NCBI RefSeq assembly: GCF_000764305.2 | Contig: NW_025943805.1 | Span: 117,466-181,465 of the forward strand | Length of the DNA stretch: 64,000 nucleotides | Direction: 5' to 3' | Origin: Hyalella azteca | Lineage: Eukaryota; Arthropoda; Malacostraca; Amphipoda; Hyalellidae | Translations under genes and position numbers: made by a program | In this document: one piece after another, positions 32,960 through 46,022 of the stretch | How positions within the stretch are numbered: position 1 is the stretch's first letter | How the letters are laid out: every line of letters starts with the position of its first letter | Notes under the pieces: generated by a model | What the model saw: the letters and a program-made list of their open reading frames with translations, nothing else | Databases searched by the model: none | What the model was told of the DNA's origin: nothing

Positions 32960-33240
32960 CAGATACATATATCCAAAACTTACGGTGGAGCTAAGTAGCT
33001 GCTGAACAACCACCAATTTGTAAGGTGGTACGCATTTCTTGTCGATGCATATATAGCCCTCTGTACAGCTTTATCTAGTCGGTTCTTGAACGCGTTCATA
33101 CTAGGAGAGCTTACGACGCCAGCTGTGAGTTTGTTCCACATGTTGGTGGAGCGAGAAGAAGTGCTGTCTCAGGGAGGAGTTACACCGCAGTTTTTTCATA
33201 AACGATTCTTATTCTCCAGGTGCGCTGAGCTTGACATCAC
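32960..33240 (-). mobile_element. LINE polymerase 3' fragment
   Basis: The minus strand encodes NMWNKLTAGVVSSPSM followed by NAFKNRLDKAVQRAIYAS, the usual C-terminal tail of CR1/Jockey-type LINE polymerases. An upstream piece (RNKNRFMKKLRCNSSLRQHF) is in a different frame, so the fragment has a frameshift. Confidence 0.6.
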
Positions 33241-35900
33241 CGTCACACTGGTCAATTCGTGGTAGACCACACGACCATGAATATTCTGCGCAACGCTGGC
33301 GACTGGAATGGCCACCGAGGGAAGAGACACGTCGACACTGCATGACTACCTAACCCCAGTGCGCTCTGGCTTCTTTTCTGCTGAAGCTGGAGATCTCTTG
33401 CAAAAGAGCATGAATCTTCTTAATGAGTGACTGCCCTCTGATTAAATCTAACGGTAATCCAGCTAATCATTATTAACCTCATTAGAAAAAAATTAGTTCA
33501 TGCGATCATTGTTGATTCTATCAAAGAACATTTTCATTGTAGCAAAATGTTAGAAAATTAGGTTTGAGCTCAACATTATTTATTTAAATTGATACGACAA
33601 GAATCACGTATCCTGATCAGTAGTTAGTATTCAATATCTGAAGCAAGTTCAAGATGCTGATAGGATCAGAATTTTAGTCATTATTCACGATGCGACGACG
33701 TAATTAGAACGGAGACACGCGACGTACAATGTCCTAATTGCAATATTTTAGTATAAGTAGAACTGCAGCCCTGTGGTGCATGCTCACTGCAAGTAATATG
33801 TTTAACAGGTGTTTGTTTGGCGTTCGTAAGATTGTTTATTGTAAAAGAACGTGGGTGTGTTAGTTGATTCACTTATTACCGGAATTATGTAATACATGCA
33901 TTAAATTAATTCGCTAATACTCGTCAACACACCCATCATTTATGCAATTGAACATTCAACGAACGCCTAACTTACGCTTGTATGACATATTACGATCTGT
34001 GGGCAGGCGCCGCAGGGCTGCTTTTTTTTAAATAAATACAAGAATCGGCCGTATTAAGGCCGCTGCCTACACGGCCCTGATACGGAGCCCGCATGCAGTC
34101 AAGCATCACGGAGTGCGCCACGTGGCTTGCGAGCTGGCGCCGCTCGCTGCCGCTGCTATCGAGTCATCGCCAGGCCGAGGCAGCGATCCACTGCCAGCGA
34201 GTGGCCCCTAATATGGCCCCAAAATGGTCCTTCCATCAGCGCCAGGCCGCTAATGCGGCACCCACGCGACTGCCGATTGGCATGAGGCCGTAGCTGATGT
34301 TGGCACTAATTTTTATTTGGGTTAAACGCCTTGATAAATCAATAATTATGTTAATAATTATTATAGAGATACCGAAATTTAGTATGAAGGTGCAAAGCTA
34401 CAAGATTTGATCTAAAAATCTTCAATCCTATTTGACTGAAATGCTAATTTATTCTTCAATAATTTTTAGTAGAATTTTTAAAATTTTGTTTCCTGCTTTG
34501 GAAATAAAATTAACATGAAAATGTATATATGATTTAATTATCGTATGCCTAATGAATATCACTTTTTAATTTTCCTTTGCAATTAAACAAGTCAATAATT
34601 TAACGTTTCCAGAATCCATCGTTAATTAGCGTAATGAATTCACAGGGCTTCCCATCGAATAATTTAAAGGTTTGGCGTTTAATCGAAACAATAACATTGT
34701 GGAGCAGAAAACATTGCGGTGTTCGGTTTCGGCAATCTTATGTTCCATTCTATCGTATGGTGCCCCAGCGTCTCTTTGAGTACATGATGGTTGACTGCTC
34801 AATGACATTGAAATTCGTCCTAATGAGCAAACATTTCCAACAGTGTCAACAAAAATATATTTTGAATGAAACTTCAAGCAACTCGTATTTAATACGAATT
34901 TTGAAATAAAAATTAGGAGCGAAGCATGCGTCTGAATATTGATGTGCGAATCATTTTCGCAAACTTCGCAGCAATGAAACGGTTGTCCCAATATGCCTCA
35001 CCGCACATACAATAAATCATACGTCAACTACTAGCGGTCGAAGAAAATCAAATTCAAGTATTGAACTGATTCGTTCAAAATCAGCGATCGATCATGACAG
35101 TGAAATTTCGTATAATTTGTTTTCTAATGTGAATTTATAATTAGTTATGATTCGCAATACGTATTCTGTAAGGTATTTTCGGCATGAGCGGGCACAACTG
35201 CGGTTGTGGATGAAGAACGTACTGGCACGATTTCGTAAAAGAACTGCGTCTGGCATCACTGGAATTCCAAAAGACCTTAATTGCATTCCAGGACGTCCAG
35301 AAGCCGCCAAGAACCTCATTTGATTGAACTTCCAGTGATGAAATTCTCTCGCCGCACATGGCCTGAATGTCCACGACTCACTCATAGAAAGACCATTAAG
35401 AATTCGTTCATTTCAAAGGTCGCTAGAATACAGCACGTGGAAGCTATTGCGCAATGATTATTATCTAATTTCTCGGTCTCGAACCTCTCAAAAGGAATGA
35501 GAACTTTTTTGTGATTCATACTTTTTAAAGATTTACTCCTGAGAATTAGAAATGAAAATTTATTTTAATGTGTGTGAAATTTTTTGCGATTATTGAACTA
35601 CAAGGACTCGTACGTTGTATCGTACGAATAAAAGTCAAATATGGCTGGCATTTTTTATTAATTCACTAACTAAGTATACTGTAGTCCCTGCATCGCGTGA
35701 GCTTGATAAACGTTACCTAGATATTAATTGAATGTCCGTTTTTCATTTTGTCAAATCGAATATTAATATCGGTTAATAGTTTTAAATTCTGTAGTGAACT
35801 TACAGAATCGCACTGCGCATGGCACCACATAAGCGAGGTTGGGTCTCGAGACTCAGACCTGCCCTCAGCTCCGAATTTTTAGGACTGTCCCTCGTCCGCA
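33241..35900. other. Intergenic upstream of the monooxygenase gene
   Basis: Mostly AT-rich. A GC-rich patch at about 34040-34300 is rich in GCCGC and CCAGGCCG words and probably belongs to a repeat. The monooxygenase promoter should lie at the right end; no TATA box was assigned. Confidence 0.4.
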
Positions 35901-35921
35901 CCATGCAGTCTCTGTCGCACC

Positions 35922-38900
35922 ATGACCACAGCCAGGGCTCACTGGCCAACTCTGGCCCTCGTTGGGGTGGCGATGTTTGTGCACTTCCTTTATTCAAAAA
36001 GCACTGATGCATCTATGTCACATGCCCATCCTCACCAACATCAGTTTCCGTTGCCAAGACGGTTCCAGTATTTGAATGACCCGGAACTTGAATTAGAGGA
36101 AATTGATCTTCCACAGAAACGTATCGAAAATTCTCCCTTACAGAGAATCAATGATGCAATTCTTGATGGTGAAGTGGATGCACGAGACAAAAGGAATGAA
36201 GATGAAGATAATCCTCATCTCGAACTAGGCCCTGACGCGGAACTGGGGGAGAATTTAGCTTTGAGTTACCTGAGACCTTTTCTCAGCCTATATTCGTCGA
36301 TAACGTCAGGAGGTTTCTTCAAGAAGCAGAACAGTGACATCGTAAACAATACAAGCACACCCAGAAAGAAGCTCCCACTCAGAAAATATGAAAGAAATCC
36401 CGTCCCATTTGGTAAGTCCTAAATTAATGGTGCTCAGCATATAAAAAATGAAAGATGAGCGTCAAAGATAAATGGAACAGTCTTTGGTTCCGATGTGTCT
36501 ATTTTCTAATGTCGGAGCAGTCGATACAATATTTGTTTCTTTTCATTTTGAAACTCCAGATGTGTACACAGACGTAATTTGTTTTTTTGACATTCATCAT
36601 GCTGTCATTTTAGTCTACGCTTTCCTTTTCGTTAGTCATAAGAACACTATGATTATGCCATAAACTGAATTAATAAACATTGTTGTACATTTTTAGGCCC
36701 AATCTACGACATCAACCTGGACCAAAACGACACCCATCATTTTTTCTGGCGTCTGTATGCGTCAAAAAGTAAATCTTCTGATGCTCAACAAGAATCCGAC
36801 TCTCAAGAAATCCTGGGTGGTAACAGGAAAAGTTTATGGGACGCCAGTGTGTCTGGAAAAACAACTTTTGGGAATCTTAACAGGCGCCAAAACTTTCAGT
36901 CGGCAAAACTCTTGCCTGATCTTGGCGAAAACCCCCAAGATGAGCCAACAGTAGTTGGGGTTCGATGCGAGGTGCACAGCAGGGGTACGGCGACTAAGCC
37001 CTGGCTAGCGATTGGGTTCTCTGACAGAGGACAGATGACGGGAGCAGATCTCTGTGTTTTTTGGACTGACTGGCGGGACCAGGTGCAGTTCCAGGTATGT
37101 ACGCATGCGAGGTTTGTAATTGAACACATTTTTGTATTACTCTAACAAAGTTTGGGGTCCACCTAGGCTTCGGCCGAACAATCGCTACGTTCAGCGCTAA
37201 GCTGCTTGGCGCTGAATCTCCCTTCCAACTTTATAGTTGCCTGAGAGTAAGACGGGTTTTCCGAACCGAGTCATACCGAATTGTTGCACTGAGCAGGGCA
37301 GTCGAGCCCGCCTCAAAATTAGGTTAGGTTAATTGCTCTGTTAATATTTTCAAATAAATTTGGATGTCGAATTTATCAACTATTTGTAAAAAAAATTCCT
37401 GTGTATAGTAATTCATTATGGTTATGAGCTTTGAAATTTAAAGCTCATAAGAAATAATCGAAAATTTATAGATTAAATGTTTTTTCATTCACGGTTGAAC
37501 GTTTACAGGGGAGAAAAAGTGTCGAAGAAAGACTAAAATTATCCACAAAGGGGACTCATAAAGCTGGAATCAAAATTGTTAAGTAAAAAAAAACAAGTAA
37601 TGGAATTAACTCTACTTAATTTCGCACAGAATGCATTTGTTGACGAGCACGGCAGGATGGTGATAAGCGGAGACAACATTTGCCGAAATTTCCGTTTTGG
37701 CCGCCAACGCGAACTCATAAAATTTACTTTCTATCGTGAACTGGACACCTGCTCGCCCGGTCACTACGTCATTGAAGTAATTAAAAAAACAAACTCCAGT
37801 CTAACTTAACCTTACCTTACCACGATGCAGTTTGAATTATTATTAATTGGTTAAACGATTGTAGCTATATCATAGCGACAATTGTTTCTATGAATAATTT
37901 ATATATAAATGAAATAATTTTATACGTTATTTATATTATCATGCATTTAATTATCATAATAAACTATTCAATTGCAATAAAAAAAGACGTTCTGATGTGC
38001 ATCAAATTTTTGCCCGCAGCGTGGAACAACTCACCTAGTGTGGTCGTACGGAGCTGGTCCCCTGTACCAGCTGTCCGGGGTACTCGCAGCTGGTGACGAG
38101 ACGGGACACGTTATGGTTGAGTTATTGAAGCCACCTGTCGGGCCTCCGTCTAATGTCAAGTCGTACAAGGAAATAAAAGTAGGAATCTGATGCGAATATC
38201 TTTCAATGTGTCCTTGAGAAAGCTTTGCCATTGTGTCCTCGATTGATTTTTTTTCGAAAATTTATTGAATTTGAAATTTTTATATTTTTCAATGTGTCCT
38301 TGAGAAGGATTTGATTTATGGTATATGCCATAAATCAAATCCTTGTAAAAATAAATCCATAAATCAAATCCTTGTAAAATAGCCATTGTAATGAAAATAT
38401 ACGCACTTATAAGTTGATTATCATACACACATAAGTTGCCGAAGTGGGATAAAATATTGGTAGGTATAGTACTTTGGAAATAGAATGGTGTTTATTGAAT
38501 ACATTTTTATTTTGCATAACATTTACGATAATTCAGAATTCTTGACGTCTGTACGTTTTTTAAGATTGCAGCGAAATCAGTGTCGGTGCCAGCTGAAGAA
38601 ACTACTTACTGGTGCTCCGTGCAGAAGCTTCCACCGTATTTTGCAGACAAGCACCACATTCTTCACGTAATTTACCCGTTTCTATGATCTTGGGTTGGAA
38701 TATTTAAATTGTTATGAGAATAAGAAATGGTATGATAGCATTCAATTCATTTTGAACTTCACACGTTTAGTTTTTCCAAAAATGAATACATTACTTTCAA
38801 ATTTTTTAATAACATAATATGGTAACATAATTTCTTGGGTTTCAATTCCGAGAGTTGATCAGTGGTGCTCATTAGTTTTGAAATTTCACTCAAGTCACTT

Positions 38901-41900
38901 ATTGCTGGAAATGTTGTTATCAAAAATAGACAAAACTACATTAAAATTGATTTCCAACATCGTAATTATTTTCAAATAACTGATGTGCACAGTACCAACC
39001 TGGCATCCAGTCTGGCAACGAAGACATCGTCCATCACATGGAAGTCTTCCACTGCGAGTTTACCCCCGACAAAGAAGTTCCTCTCTATCAGGTCAAACTC
39101 CAAATTTCATTGCGTTTACGACAAAGTTGATCGTATATAAGTACTTATATCATTAGTCTGCCTATATCGCAAGTTCACAAGGAATTTAAAAGCAAAGAAA
39201 ACGCCAAGAAAATTCACCATATCGATATTGAAAACGTTTCGGAGTCCAGCTCCATCATCAGTTCGACTAAACTAAAAATGAATAAAATCACTTTAAAAGT
39301 CAAAATTCAAAGACAGACATAAAACCTAAACAAGACCTAACATTTTATCGAAATAAACAGGACTAGTTATGAACAACTTAGTCCTAGGGGTGCGACAAGA
39401 AGTCCTGTTTATTTCGATAAAATGTTAGGTCTTGTTTAGGTTTTATGTCTGTCTTTGAATTTTGACTTTTAAAGTGATTTTATTCATTTTTAGTTTAGTC
39501 GAACTGATGATGGAGCTGGACTCCGAAACGTTTTCAATATCGATATGGTGAATTTTCTTAGCGTTTTGTTTGCTTTTAAATTCCTTGTTCGACAAAGTTG
39601 AGCTATAATACTGGAATTCTGTGAGGTTAAAAGTCGTAGATTTTTAAACGCGAGAAATTTCGCTCAAATGTGGATAGTAATTGATTACGTACTCCTTCAC
39701 TCTTGATGGACTTTCTGGAGCATTTTGTTCTTCTAATTGTTCGTAACCCTACCGGGATAAAAAATATTACAGTACTTAAAACTCCATATGCGTTACCATG
39801 CATGATAATAACAAACAAAATAACTAATAACAATTATTAATAATTAAAATAATACGAGCATTATTTTTGCTTCAGGGCCTTTGCCATGACTCCAAGCGGC
39901 CTCCAGAAATCGACGTTTGTAAACGGGTTCTTGCAGCTTGGGCTATGGGCGCTAATTCTTTTACGTACCCGGCAGTAAGTGATGTAATTAATACCTACCT
40001 TTAAAGTCTTTTAACCGCATTACCCTGAAGATTACCCAAAGTATAAATTGCATTGCTTAAAAATGATCTTAGATAGGAATAAAACGTGCATATATTAGAA
40101 ATAATGAAGTTATAGTTATTCAAATATTTTTCATTTTCCAGGAAGCGGGTTTACCGCTGGGCGGTCCAGATTTCAATCCCTTCGTGATGCTGGAAGTTCA
40201 TTATAACAACCCTGGAAAAATGGAAGGTGAGCTTTGCGACTTGAATGCAGTCTTTTAATTTTATTAAATTTTGCATGGAGAAGAATATCATCGCTGCTAC
40301 TGGAAAATATTAGAAATACTAATATTGAATCAGTTATACAAACTGGTTTTTAAATGAAGTAAAAAGCTGCAAATAAATGCAAGAAAAGGGGGGGGGATGT
40401 AACGCTAATCCAAAGGAGAATAAACACTTGAAGATATTTAAAGACAACGTATACACTTTGTTCACGATATAATTTATATTATATCGTTATATTAGAGACA
40501 ATATTAATTTCATTACACTGGACAGAACATAACATAAATCGGTAGCCTGTTGGTAGCTACAGTTTGTGATTGAAATAAATTTCTCTCGTGTCGAAACAAA
40601 GTCAAAGATTAATAAAGTTCGCGATTAACAACCACTGCCATGCAAAGTTCCACTTGAAATTAACGAATTTAACTAAGGAATAAAATCCCTCAGGTCGCGT
40701 CGACAGTTCTGGCATGGTGTTGACTTATACTCAGGACCTTCGACCACACGACGCCTCCATCATGGAACTGGGTTTAGAGTACACGGAAAAAATGGCCATA
40801 CCGCCTCATGTGGTCTCCTTCAACCTGTCAGGATACTGCATCCCGGAGTGTACTGCCCTCGTGAGGAGAGAGTTTGATCAGAGTTCGGGATGCAAATTTT
40901 AGGGCATTCATCCGCGTATGGGACATTCATCCGCTTATAGGGCATTCATCCGCGTATGGGACATTCATCCGCTTATAGGGCATTCATCCGCTTATAGAGC
41001 ATTCATACGCTGATAGTTCATTCATCCGCTTATAGGGCATTCATCCGCTTATAGGGAATTTATCCGCTTATAAGGCATTCATCCGCTTATAGGGAATTCA
41101 TCCGCTTATAGGGCATTCATCCGCTTATAGGGCATTCATCCGCTTATAGGGCATTCGTCCGCTTATAGGGAATTCATCCGCTTATAGGGAATTCATCCGC
41201 AATTCTGTCTATAAGTCGATCACTCTCGACCTTTTTCACTTCGTTTGTTTTACTCTTTGACTTCTGAAGATAACTCTAGCTACCATAACTTCAGATTCGA
41301 GTAGCAGTGCCGTCGGTTAATTTATCTGTACGCAACACGTTCCACTGTTCTATCGAATTTAATAAGAGAAGTTCAATCACAACTCATGGTGATTCTGGAG
41401 ATTCAAGTGGAACTGTTATTTACAAGTTGTGTGTAAATTCTTAGTTCAAATCTAGGTACTAATTTAAATTAAATATATTTTTCTATTCCAGAGCATACCA
41501 CCTGAGGGGATTTACATATTTGGGTCTCAATTGCACACCCACCTTACGGGTGTTCGTGTTTGGGTGAAGCACTACAGAGAGGGCAGAGAACTCCCAGAAA
41601 TGAACAGAGACAACCACTTCTCCACACACTTCCAAGAGATACGTCGGCTTCCGAGACTCGTGCAAATCAAACCGGTGAGGAACGTAAATGCTTCCTGAAG
41701 TTAATAGCTAATCATGTGACTTAGCGCCATAAGCGTTCAAATGTGTCGGTATACAAGCTTCCTTTTACTTTCACTATAATGGTTTTTGAGTTGAATAACC
41801 CAGTAAACGAGTGATGCGTTGAAGCCTTCTAAACCATCGAAATGTAGAATTAAATACTGTTGGTTGTATTCATTTTGAATATTTTTTTTACTTCTAAATC

Positions 41901-43984
41901 CTTTTCTTTTTCTCTAAAAGTGCTCTGTAGCTCTGAAGTTTCATTAATCCATCCTTAAACTTTTGCGATATAACTTTTTTTTTATCGTTCGTACACTTAA
42001 CGCAAGAAAATATCGGTCATACTTGAACTTATATGAATAATTATCATTCGTTTTCCACTGTACCAAGGGTGACAGTTTGGTGACAACGTGCGAGTACTCA
42101 ACCCTGGACCGCGACAATGCAACCACTGGTGGATTTGCAATTAGTGACGAGATGTGCGTCACTTACGTCCACTACTTCCCTAAAATTGATCTTGAAGTGT
42201 GCAAGTCTTCTGTTGACACGAAGGCTCTACATCAATACTTTCAATTCTTGAATAAGTGGGTAATAAATATTAATGTTTCTTTTAGTGGAAAGATGCTTTG
42301 AGGATAATTATTTGGCCACCATTAAACTGATTCCATGGTAATAAATACAATAAGTGAAAAAACTGATTCCGTGGTAATAAATACAGGTACAAAATAAGCA
42401 TGTACTTCAACCATCAGTGGACAGCAAAGACCAACTTGACTTATTGAATAATTGAGTTCTTGAGATTTAGCGGTGAGCTAGTTCTGAGCTCGCATTTGCA
42501 ACTGCTTTAAATAACGTGTGAATTAATCTTGCTCCATATGTTACGTAAGCACAGTTCCAAGGTACAACAATCGCTGACTGTGTATTATATTCAAATGAGA
42601 GTGTGTTTTGCATACTTGAATGAGAGTTATTCAGTGCTGAGTAATTTTTTTATTCATTCATCTCGTGAATAGCTCGCCTTAAATGAAATTATAATTATAA
42701 CCATTTAATTCTTACTGAATTAACGAGGGGTTCGGGGTCACAAGCTCATGTTGAGGGTGGCTTTAGTAATCTCGAATCTAGACTACTTTAGCCCAGCAAT
42801 GACCCAGTCATTATGCTACCGCTTTTTTCGTCTACTTTTGTCAATTCATTTTTTCCTTCCTCTTTCTGACCATTTCGTGCAACTAATTGCTTTCTCCATT
42901 CATCATTAGTGCCATCTATATACTATATACAGAGAACTAGGTATATCTATATACATATAGTTAGCATGAATTATCCATTGATACGAAAATAATGGCGTTT
43001 ATATCTGAAATCTGAAAATAATAGCACTTATAAAATTCACTTAAAACGTAAATTTGAGCGTTTCACTTTCCTGTCATTCCAAGGTACGAGTTACAGAAAA
43101 CGTCTCCGACGCGAGACTGGAGGGGAAACTACAATTCGATCGACTGGACGCCGCTACGAGCCAAATTTCTGGGAGATTTTTACGACACTGCCCCAATATC
43201 CATGCAGTGCAACAAGTGAGTTGCTGTATACAAATATATAGAAACAATTTTCACGACCAAAAATGAAAACTTACCGTACGTGAAAGTCTGACGTTCATAA
43301 TCAAGTGTTATAACCTTTTGCACACTTAACTCCCGCACATTTACTTGAATTTGAACGAACTTTAATCGGTACAACTGAACACAGTGTGATTGATACACAC
43401 GTATGGCTAGTGTTATTAGAATTGTTTTCAATTCAATACGGTGCGAATTAATTGATTCATGTTCTAGTCCAGTTCGCACCGCGGTTCTCATATTCACTTC
43501 CAATGGAGCACTGGAAATTGAATAAAAGATTATAATTGAACATCAGTGGATAATTTTTTCATTATTTAAATTAAATCGGCTGAGTTTAAGTTCATAGGAC
43601 ACTGGTACAGCTGAATCAATTTAAAACGCTGAGGGATAAATTTTCACGATAGTGGCGTGGGAATTTGACTTCAAGAATCGTGTAAATTTTTTTGCGATCA
43701 AGTGTAGTTGGGCCGAATTTTTCCTTTCTTATGTTTCAAAAACATCTTGAAAGAATTTTTTAAAACGAGACTTCAATTTTAAATGAGACGTCAATTAGAA
43801 ATATGCGGGTACAAGTTTTTTTTTAAATTCTCCTCTACTCTCCAACATATTTTATTTGATTTCCAGATCCACCGGAAGTCGTTTCCCCGGCTACTGGGAC
43901 CAAATCCCCATCCCCATGATTGTCGAAGAATTGCCACCGCCGCCGAACAACTGTGGAAATTTCGTCCTTAGTGGAGCTCACTAA
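35922..43984 (+). CDS. Copper type II monooxygenase, DBH/Tbh/MOXD family (MOXD1 homolog 2-like)
   Basis: Thirteen exons fit in phase: 35922-36411, 36697-37094, 37630-37776, 38020-38178, 38565-38666, 38993-39091, 39876-39974, 40142-40226, 40694-40860, 41492-41674, 42068-42255, 43084-43215 and 43867-43984. The product is 788 residues. An N-terminal hydrophobic segment (residues 10-24) would target the secretory pathway, followed by an acidic region of about 140 residues with dibasic sites. A DOMON domain (WLAIGFSDRGQMTGADLCVF) comes next, then the two copper domains. All copper ligands are present: His428/His429 (KHHI), His518 (EVHYNNP), His597/His599 (HTH) and Met672 (DEMC), so it should be catalytic, hydroxylating a small aromatic amine or related substrate. 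Similarity is strong to insect tyramine beta-hydroxylase and olf413-type paralogues; I cannot separate these by eye. Confidence 0.92.
37164..37252. repeat. Dispersed repeat copy B
   Basis: CTAGGCTTCGGCC...ATCGCTACGTTC...AGCTGCTTGGC...TTCCAACTTTATAGTTGCCTGAGAGTA matches copy A at 27468-27590. It lies in intron 2 of the monooxygenase gene. Confidence 0.5.
38305..38344. repeat. 40-bp near-perfect palindrome
   Basis: AAGGATTTGATTTATGG and CCATAAATCAAATCCTT are perfect 17-bp arms around a 6-base loop (TATATG) in intron 4 of the monooxygenase gene. Part of the right arm is repeated again at about 38357-38374. Confidence 0.75.
39119..39601. mobile_element. Inverted Penelope-like insertion with hammerhead-like cores
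   Basis: Two 188-bp arms (39177-39364 and 39401-39588) are reverse complements with only a few mismatches and are separated by 36 bp. Each arm carries CTGATGA, a stem II hairpin (GGAG-CTGGA-CTCC) and GAAACGTT, the hammerhead order; the plus-strand core is 39504-39532 and the minus-strand core is 39261-39233. The insertion is flanked by an exact 12-bp direct repeat, CGACAAAGTTGA (39119-39130 and 39590-39601), a probable target-site duplication. It sits in intron 6 of the monooxygenase gene, so it is spliced out. Head-to-head arrangement and variable target duplications are typical of PLEs. Confidence 0.72.
40901..41200. repeat. 19-bp minisatellite, about 16 copies
   Basis: The unit GGGCATTCATCCGCTTATA repeats with a 19-bp period. 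It starts about 40 bases after the donor of exon 9 of the monooxygenase gene and stays inside intron 9. Variant units (GCGTATGGGA, GGGAATTC, GAGCATTC) alternate. Confidence 0.9.
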
Positions 43985-46022
43985 GATTTGAAGAGACGCG
44001 AGTAGATGGGATTAACCGATACAATTCCATTCAACGTTAAGATATTTCGCGCTATTTCCTTAACAAAAATAGAAGTTATGGAAGTCGATTGCGCATGTAA
44101 TGATCTGATATACGACAATTTAGATTAATTCAAACAGTTTGAAGGCCGATACACATTAATCGTCTAAACTGGTTATCTAGTAACTTTCTTATGAAACTTA
44201 ATAATGAAAATTCAAGTAATCCCACGATTATACAATAAGTTTGAAGGCATGAATAATAAATGGATATTGTCAATAATATTATTTATTTATTATAAATGTA
44301 CACGAAAGTAGAAAAGTGTATTCACACGTACACAACAGTAATACATAACAAAACTGTACAACACATAGAATTGGAACAGAGACCATGCAAAATTTGTGAC
44401 GGGATTTCATTAATAGACCCAATATGAACGACTTACTTGAATTATAAATTCAAATAACATTTTGATATTAAATATCGTTTGAAAGAGTTCTTGTGAGAGC
44501 ACACGCATGAAATGTACTAATTACATCGTTTAATAAACTGTGCATGAATATTTACCATCATCCAATGCAAACAAGTTCGTTAAAATGATGAGGCTAATTT
44601 CACAACAAAAATCAAATTCAGATTGAGAATCAGTCCAAATATAATTACTACAAACTTTACATAAGTACAATTGAAATATTCTTAAGACACTGCTCACGAT
44701 AAGAATCTATTCGTATTTTGTTCAGAGTTCTTCAAGATTATAGACCACTGCAGGACGGAGTGACTAGAACGCGCTCGCCTTCGATGCACGAACAACTTAG
44801 ACTAAAAAGACTACGATGAAATTTTGCAAATAATAAGGAATTTTAATACAATAGAATTGTGCAGTGAAATAATATCTACGGGAACTATTTTCGGCAAAGA
44901 AATGCAATGACATTCAATTTTTTCTGTGAAATAATATCTACGGGAACTATTATCGGCAATTGAAAAATGCAATGACATTCAAATCACAGATGGAAATTGA
45001 AGCGAGTTAAAACTTATTATTCACGAAACATTTCGCTTAATATTAAGCTGTTGATTATGAATAACTGAAATACATAAGGTGTCACTATTACAAGACTTGC
45101 AAACCGAGACGTTTTACTAGAAGTTAAATTGAGGATTCCACCAAGTCATTCTTTAGTGTAAGCTGAACGTGAAGAAGGCCAAACATGAGTTCCAGTCCTG
45201 CCTTGATCATTTAAGGGTTGAGAAAGAACTGGTAGGATGATGCTATTCGTACGTGATATATCGGAACTACATGGAATTATTTTGAGAAAACACAGACCTG
45301 AATAATTTAGAATTTACGAGGCCATCATAAGCCAAAAATCATAAATTGGGAATTATTTTGAGAAAACACAGACCTGATTAATTTAGCTTAGAATTTACGA
45401 GGTTATCATAATCCAAAAATCATAGGTTGAATCCAATCAGAAGTCGTAAAATCAGTGTTGACCAGCTTCAGTGTAGACAGATCTCTGAAAAATTTTTTTT
45501 AATGGATTCCAGAGAGTCTATTATACTTTATAATCGGCATCATACGAATTTTGAAGACAACTTTTCTATTTCGGTTCCATCTCTGTCTTGGCACGTCGAG
45601 ATATACACATAGAGTTAAGACAATTACTATTTACATTATTTATACATCGCCTTGATCGCGGTGTCAATAAATATTTGTTCAATAACTCAGTGCAAAGCTG
45701 CTCCTGAAGCGATTTTGCATATAGGAATCGCTTACGCGATGAGATCAACAATTTATTATTTTATTAATATTTTTTAACCGTGAAGATTTATGTTTTTGCG
45801 TGCGAAATAACATATGACGTAGACTGTACAACATAAACCTATGTCTTCGAGAATGACAAATACATCGTAAGTTTAATTCCATAGCCTAGCCTATGTTCCT
45901 AAATCACAATCACGTTGGACTGACTACGTCTTCAAGTCGAAAAGTCAGTCCAAAGGGACGAATTAAGATGCGATGTAATGCCCCTCACATTGAGTGCGCA
46001 CTCTAAAATTTATACACAATTA
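43985..46022. other. Convergent intergenic region between the monooxygenase and CLCA genes
   Basis: The two genes end tail to tail here. AATAAA near 44255 is a possible monooxygenase poly(A) signal. Two short tandem duplications are present: about 62-bp units at 44864-44985 (GTGAAATAATATCTACGGGA repeated) and 76-bp units at 45273-45425 (GGAATTATTTTGAGAAAACA repeated). No other coding exon was found. Confidence 0.5.

Noticed and set aside
40901..41200. Possible CRISPR-like array
   Set aside because: The 19-bp unit repeats head to tail without unique spacers; it is a minisatellite.
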